Part shown: in pieces, positions 58,030 through 64,000 of the stretch
Position numbering within the stretch: the first letter of the stretch is position 1
Layout: each line of letters opens with the position of its first letter
Source of the DNA: Cryptomeria japonica
Lineage: Eukaryota > Streptophyta > Pinopsida > Cupressales > Cupressaceae
Direction: 5' to 3'
Length of the DNA: 64,000 nt
Assembly: GCF_030272615.1 (NCBI RefSeq)
Contig: NC_081405.1
Coordinates: 475,980,008-476,044,007 of the forward strand
The notes under the pieces: model-generated
Told to the model about the DNA's origin: nothing
The model's database searches: none
What the model saw: the letters and a program-made list of their open reading frames with translations, nothing else
Translations under genes and position numbers: made by a program

Positions 58030-60177
58030 TGAAGCCTACTTCTTTTTCAGCCTCCAAGATTGATTTTTTTTTTTTTTTGGTTATTTTCTCAGGTTTTTTG
58101 ATTTTCAGTTTTTTGTCCATACATCTCATACAACAATTCCCACAGGCTTGAATGATAAACTGCAGGCGTCGCACAAATCTCCATATCCTATCGTACTAGC
58201 ATATCTTATGTCGTATGAGCATAAATCCTCTGCTATACGAGCAAACATCATCAGCAATCTTCTTTTGTGCGATACTAAATCCTATCTTGTATGAGTCAAG
58301 ACTCTGTCGTATGATTCTGCATTTTCTGGTAAAAAGGCAAATTTCATGATTTTATCACTTTTTTTTATTCTGACAACTGACCCTGACTGTTTATCTATTT
58401 GTCTCAGAATTTTTCACAGCCTAACTAGTTTTTGCAGAACGCTTGTCAAAGAATATGCTTGTCGCACAAAGACAATATGACTACTGATTCATTGTCTTTG
58501 CAGGTTGCCTAAGGAGAATCGACTAAACATCGTGTATTCTTTAAAATTCATTTTTAGGCACCTAACTTACTATCTGGTTAATGAACAAAATCTGTCTTTC
58601 ATGTTTTAGAAAAATCTGAGAGGTAGGAGAGTATGCTCTTGTCTTCTTTTAGACAATTAGAAATCCGGACCCTCGGGTTGCTTTCTTAGGATTGATTGCA
58701 ACATCTTTAACAGGCCTACCCTCCCGAGGAGCTAATAACTCTATAGCGTTTATGGCCGGTGAGAGGGGAATGACCTAAATGGGAACGGCTAGATGCCAAG
58801 TACTCCAACCCACTATAAAATAAATGTGATTTGATGAAAATCAAGTCAACGACAGTGCTCAAGAATAGCTCTCTTATGTACCTTCGGGTATATTAAACCT
58901 TAGTTTTCAAGGCTGGGAGACCTCTTAATTGAGTTAATACCTCAACGCACTGAACGAAACCCTTACTAAATCCAATTAAAATTAGAAGCTACCCGGTTCA
59001 CCTTCGAAAGGGAAATAATCTTTGTGCAAGAGAGATAGTAACTCTCCCAAGATACTTATCATTTCGTGCCTCCATTAGCATTTAGAGTTGGATAATACGG
59101 CGTTGTAAATCCATTGCGTGAGACTTGGCGGCCATATTCTAATTAGCTATTGGGTGTGTACCTGAGTCTACAGGCAAAGGTTTTCTTGCCTCACCAAATT
59201 CCTTAGGGTTTGCATGCTGTGATTGGAGTTACTATACATACTACCCATTTTCTGTGTTTTCATCCTTGAAACAAAAATTGGAATACCAAAATTGGAGAAG
59301 ACAAGAAACAACTGAGTGATTTGAAACTCTGTCTGTGTCAAAACTAGTCTATACCAAGTCGAAATTCTATCCAAAATCAGTCGATCCCAGTAAAAAATCA
59401 GACCATCTCAGAATTTGTCATACTTAGTTGCCAATACTTAGCAGTTAGAAAACTCAAAATTTTTAGTCTCTGCCCTGTGAAAAGTCATACGAGTCTGCTA
59501 AATTATCATGCTGCACCAGTCCTGTGTCATACGAATCTACTCAATTGTCATCCTATAGCAGATTATTTTTTGTACGAGTCTAAATCATTCATCATCCTGC
59601 ATTGTATCCTGTCTCGTACGAGGCAGAATCGACCTCAGTCTTTTGTCATCCTGCACATGCCCATCAGTCGTACGGTATAAGGCAGCAAATCGTATGAAAC
59701 ATAACTTTTGTCGTCCTATAACTACTAAATTGTCATCTAGTTTAGAAAACCCAGTCGTATGAGTCTCTGGTTTTGTCAGACAAAACAATCAAACTTGCCA
59801 AAAACACAGTCTACCACGAACATATTACTGGTTATCAAATTTTCTTGAGCATAAAACAGATCAAGATAGTGTACCTCTACCTTTTTTTGTTGCACGATTT
59901 GGTCTTTCACCCTTCAGCTAGTTCAATCAAACTACCTATCAAACTCAAGTCACTTAGATAACGTCTTACATAGGATATATCATTCCTAAATCAGACTGAA
60001 TCTTAGTTACTATTTTAGAATCAACCCAGGTAAATGTCTTATACAGGATAGATCTTTCTTGAAACCAGACTAAATCTTAGTTGTTTCTCTCAAACAATAC
60101 TTAAAGTGAACAAACTAGCACTGAAATTGATCTTGACCTCTGCATCAAAAACAAGCTTTGGATCACATTAATCCATA
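58030..60177 (+). other. Long leader of T with TCGTAYGA motif clusters
   Basis: Non-coding. Two clusters of a TCGTAYGAG-like motif (58191-58317 and 59484-59766, at least twelve hits together) flank a GC-richer block (about 58650-59170). That block can pair cctcggg (58671-58677) with cccgagg (58723-58729) and gttgc (58677-58681) with gcaac (58698-58702). Long leaders are usual in Tat/Ogre elements; the function of the motifs is unknown. Confidence 0.6.
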
Positions 60178-63100
60178 ATGATGCCTATACAAACTAGGAG
60201 TTCCCATAAGGAAGAAGCCAAACGCAAGGAACCGGTCTTCACATACCAGCATAATCCATTTTATTAGGAAGACCCACTCACTAACATGCCTTCATCCTTA
60301 GGAATACCGATTTTTGATGAACCTCAACCCCCTCCTGTATATGAGACGGTATATGGCAGCAAAAATGAGGACAATACTAATGTTCATGGGAGTGATGATT
60401 CCTCCTCTAGTGATGCTGATCAAGAAGCTGAACCTTTTGAAAAAGAAATTCTTGACTTGCAAAAGGAAAAAGACTTTAGAAAAGTGATGAATGTTATCCT
60501 AGCTAGAGAGAAGGAAGACTATATATTAAGATTAGCAAGACAAGCTGCCAAACTTCCTGTTGGATATGATGTTCAGACACTTGTCAGCAAAAGGGAAGAT
60601 TCACCTATCCTCGTTGTACACAAACAACTACTAGCTTTGAAAACTGAGATCACGGAATTGAAGAATAAGGATAAATCCCCAAAGCAATATTCCCTGGAGA
60701 CAATATTCCCATTTCCATTTGACAAGAATCTATACATGCCTCCATTTCCTTCACGAATTGAAATCCCAAAATTTGACAAATATGATAGTATCTCAGATCC
60801 CCAAGATCATGTCAGAGAGTTTTGTGCTGTCTGTATGGAATTCATGCACGATCACACCTATCTCATGCGTCTTTTCCCGAGGAGTCTAGGAGGACAAGCC
60901 ATGGAATGGTTCTCAAGTCTACCTCAAGGAATAAAATCATTTGAAGAATTAGTCCAACTATTCTTGCAACAATACTCATACAACATTCGACATCCTGTGA
61001 CTATGATCGATCTTTGCAATACTAAATAGAAGACGGGAGAACCTTTTCTCACTTTCCTCCAGCATTGGAGAAGGATGTTCTCTAGGTATCCATGACCTAT
61101 CCCAGACTCTGAGAAAATGGATATATTTGTCAATAAACTAAAATATAGTATTAAAATGCAAGTACACCCATCATTTAACAAAATGGTAGATAATGCCATT
61201 TGAATGGAAGATGTACTCATCAAAAAAGGGGATATTTCACCTTGAAAGGAAACACAACCAAGATCTAGCTCTAAAGAGAAGAACAAGTATTGGAAATTTG
61301 GCATGGACAACAACAAGAATGTTGTTAATGACTGAGTAGTAGATACTATTAAAACCACCTCACAACCCACAATATTCAACTTGGCTAGTGGTACACAAGC
61401 ACTCAAAGTTGCTGAAACTGCAACAGAGAATGCTCCTAAGAAAAAAGAATGGTTCAAAGAGAAACCTTGGCTCTCTAAACCTATGTGTGATTTCACTCCT
61501 CTCGAAGAATCATATGAATCTTCTTTCAAGCCTCTATTGGTAAACAACCTGATAATGCTACCAGATAACTCTAGACCATATGATCCAGAAGTCAAACCAA
61601 GATGGTGGAGAGAAAATGAATACTGTGACTTTCATCAGAATAAGGGTCATAACATAAACAATTATATGAAACTAAAACATGAGATTCAAGATCTCATAAA
61701 CACTGGTAAAATCATTGTTGGAAATCACCCGACCAATGCTGATCACAAAGCATTCAAAGATCCTTTACCTGTTTACGAACAAGGTGATTCATCAAAAACC
61801 AAAGGAGGTGCTAAAGTCAACTATACTTATGCCTGCCAGGACTATGTTATTAACATGCTTGAACCTTCACACTCAAAATATTGCAATGTGATTATAGTTC
61901 ATGATAAACCAAATGAATCACAATATGCAAGAGCTCTGACCCAATCTCAAAAGAAAGTCACTCTCCAAGGGGCTAGTTCTTCCACTCTGGCTCAAGAAAC
62001 ATCAAACCCAACAGCCTTACCAAACAAACAAAAAGAATCAACCTTGGACAAATTTAAAAGGTTAACTTCATCATCATCCTCTGGATATAGCGTAGTTGAA
62101 CAGTTAAAAAGGAAAAATGGTCAAATTTCAATCTTTGAATTGCTACAACTCTCATCTGCTCACAAGGAAATCCTAGACAAAGCATTGCTCATTACCAAAG
62201 TTCCAAAAGATTTAGATATTGATCGGTTTTAGTCTATGGTGGATCATTTGACTTCACCTCACTATTTTACCTTCTCTGAAGAAGATGACAATTCATTAAA
62301 ACATCCACATAACCAGCCATTGCATATTGAGGCCATGATCCACAAATATAGAGTCAAACGTGTTTTGATAGATGGGGGCGTGGGGTTGAATATTTGTACT
62401 TACCATCTGCTTACACAACTAGGATTCTCTGAAAATGTCATTGATCCAGGCAAGAAAATAACAATTAAAGCCTATGATGAGGAAGAGAGGACCTCCAAAG
62501 GTCTAGTATCATTACCAATCAGAGTAGGACTAGTAGAGAGAGATGTCCTTTTCTAGGTTCTTGATATTCCATTGTCATACAATATTTTACTGGGCAGGTC
62601 ATGGATTCATGAAATGAAGGCAGTACCGTCAACATATCACCAATGCTTAAAGTTTCCTTATAATGGAGCTGAAGTTAGTATTCCCGCTAATACAAATGTC
62701 ATCTGTAATACATTGACAAAAGGTGCAGATACTTTTGTGCCTCATAATAGGGAACCCTCTCCAAATGAAGATCCAGAAACATTGATGAGAGACTTAGAAA
62801 AGAGATTGAAGATTACAGATACTGGCATGGATGGCTACAAGATAGAACCAGTACTATCATTAGTTTCTCTTCCCCCATCACCAAAATAGTTGGGCAAGCC
62901 ATCGGAGGCTATGAGAACACAAACTTTACCTCCAAATACCATATATGATGGTCTCTTTGTACAGTCTTCTACCTCTTTGGCTGATGAAATAGAAGAAGAT
63001 GTTGTGCTTAACTGGCTCTTTAAGGAGGATAGTCAAAATGAGGAGGTATGACACTGTGAGATTTCCTCAAAACAATATGGTCCTGGCTATAAAATGATGC

Positions 63101-63840
63101 AACGTATGGGATACTCAGGTACTAGTCCTCTAGGTAAACAAAAGGAAGGTATTACTAAACCAATTCAGCTACAAACCAAATCCACAAATGATAAGGCTAG
63201 ACTGGGATATAATCCGAAAAAGACATTAGAACAAAAACATGTTTCTAAGTCTAAGTGCTCGAAAAAGATATTGCCTTTAACATTACACGAAGCAAACACT
63301 CAACAAACAAAAGTAGAGTGTAGAAAAGAGAAAGAGGAATCAACAGTCAAGAAAGAAGAAATAGTCAGTGCCTAGGTTTCGATGGTATCAGCTATGATAA
63401 TACAAGAAGTTGAGGTTCCTGAGGATATAAGAGATGAAGTGGTGAGAATCAGAGAATTGTTCCCACCATTAAAAGTTCTAGTCACATATACTGGCAGGCA
63501 ACAAGTAGATGATTCAGAGACTGATTCAAACGAGTATGAATGGGGTCCTGACTATCTTTCAAACACATCCACTACAGAACCTCCAGAAGAATCTAGTGGT
63601 GTCATAGATGATACTCAAGAGCTAATGCGCATAAAACTAGAGAGGGAAATACAAGAAATTAGACAAAAAAGGCAAGCAAATTATGAACAAGGACTAAAAG
63701 AAGGAAGAATACCAGAAAGCTTCTCATCTATGTGTCCTTATCCTAAAACAAAACAAATCAGTTATAGCACTACACAGGAAGAGTTAGAAGCTACAGGACA
63801 AGAACCAGTTATCAGTCCAAAAGAAGCTGAATGGAGTTGA
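60178..63840 (+). pseudogene. gag-pro: T gag-protease ORF with G-patch, eleven stops, no frameshift
   Basis: ATG 60178 opens frame 1, which continues for 1,221 codons to TGA 63838. Inside are TAG at 60265, 61027, 62230, 62554, 62887 and 63373 and TGA at 61093, 61201, 61243, 61333 and 63049, but no shift of frame. In order: acidic N-terminus, capsid-like core from about 60730 (RIEIPKFDKYDSISDPQDHV, then GGQAMEWFSSLPQGI), zinc-binding-like CDFHQNKGHNIN near 61624, aspartic protease DGG at 62371-62379, and a G-patch at about 63085-63165 (GYKMMQRMGYSGTSPLGKQK). Gag packages RNA; protease matures the polyprotein. In the known Ogre layout RT follows, sometimes after an intron. Confidence 0.85.
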
Positions 63841-64000
63841 CGACAAAAAATTACATAAACAATGAGATCATGTCAATAGGTGTGTCAAATATAAATGACA
63901 AATGAACTACAATATGAAGGAATATGTAGCATTAAAGATGTTATCATTGATACCATACATATGCTTACTAATTCACCTGAACAAGGCTTGGAAACCTTAT
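63841..64000 (+). other. Sequence after the T gag-protease ORF
   Basis: 160 bases with stops in all frames read in continuation. In Ogre elements an intron lies between protease and RT; this could be its start, but the window ends before that can be judged. Confidence 0.35.

Larger units (their letters stand above)
57834..64000 (+). mobile_element. T: Tat/Ogre-like Ty3/gypsy element, running off the right edge
   Basis: It comprises a duplicated LTR end (57834-58007), a gypsy primer site, a 2.1-kb leader, and a gag-protease ORF with a G-patch. RT would follow beyond the window. The Gag zinc-binding segment YCDFHQNKGHNINNYMKLKH and the G-patch after protease are features of the Tat/Ogre group. 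Confidence 0.8.

Noticed and set aside
58620-59170. GC-richer block resembling rRNA or spacer sequence
   Set aside because: I could not match it to any conserved rRNA helix, and it lies in the leader of T between a primer site and gag. Described as leader instead.

Overview
This window is plant nuclear DNA made almost entirely of LTR retrotransposons, most of them broken and many nested inside one another. I find no host gene, rRNA, tRNA or CRISPR array. The plant assignment rests on Ty1/copia elements with a tRNA-iMet-type primer site (TGGTATCAGAGC), a Ty3/gypsy chromodomain integrase, and a Tat/Ogre-like gag-protease ORF with a G-patch. The density and layering suggest a large-genome seed plant, possibly a gymnosperm; that last step is a guess.

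Layout: 1-4647 is the 3' part of a non-autonomous LTR element (E1) carrying an unknown long ORF, here called ORF-X. 4711-7367 is non-coding. 7399-34197 is an old relic, Y (gypsy-like protease, an unknown ORF-Y, a probable LTR, primer site and gag). Y is split by two insertions. One is E2 (8897-22563, minus), which itself contains its relative E3 (12378-19269, plus, TSD ttaaa); the insertion cuts E2's own ORF-X. The other is copia C1 (24931-31599, TSD gatgg). 34198-53522 is a minus-oriented relic, Z. Z is split by a solo LTR S (35306-45076), itself split by copia C2 (35389-42099, minus, TSD gtttg), and by copia C3 (45660-53018, TSD ggaac). 53523-64000 is a rearranged Tat/Ogre-like element T, with pieces of other gypsy elements lying antisense between two copies of its LTR end.

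How the parts relate: C1, C2 and C3 encode Gag, protease, integrase, reverse transcriptase and RNase H, all now broken. E1, E2 and E3 have no pol. E2 and E3 have the same type of primer site as the copias, and all six elements end in a GGGGGAG-rich 3' UTR with a near-identical PPT/LTR junction. This suggests copia machinery mobilised E1-E3 in trans. E2 and E3 encode a coiled-coil protein with CCHC knuckles plus ORF-X; E1 shows ORF-X under a different LTR. ORF-X (three homologous copies here) is the best candidate for an undescribed system.

Methods limit: domain calls are by eye. No alignment, dating or database search was run. TSDs and LTR ends were read directly.
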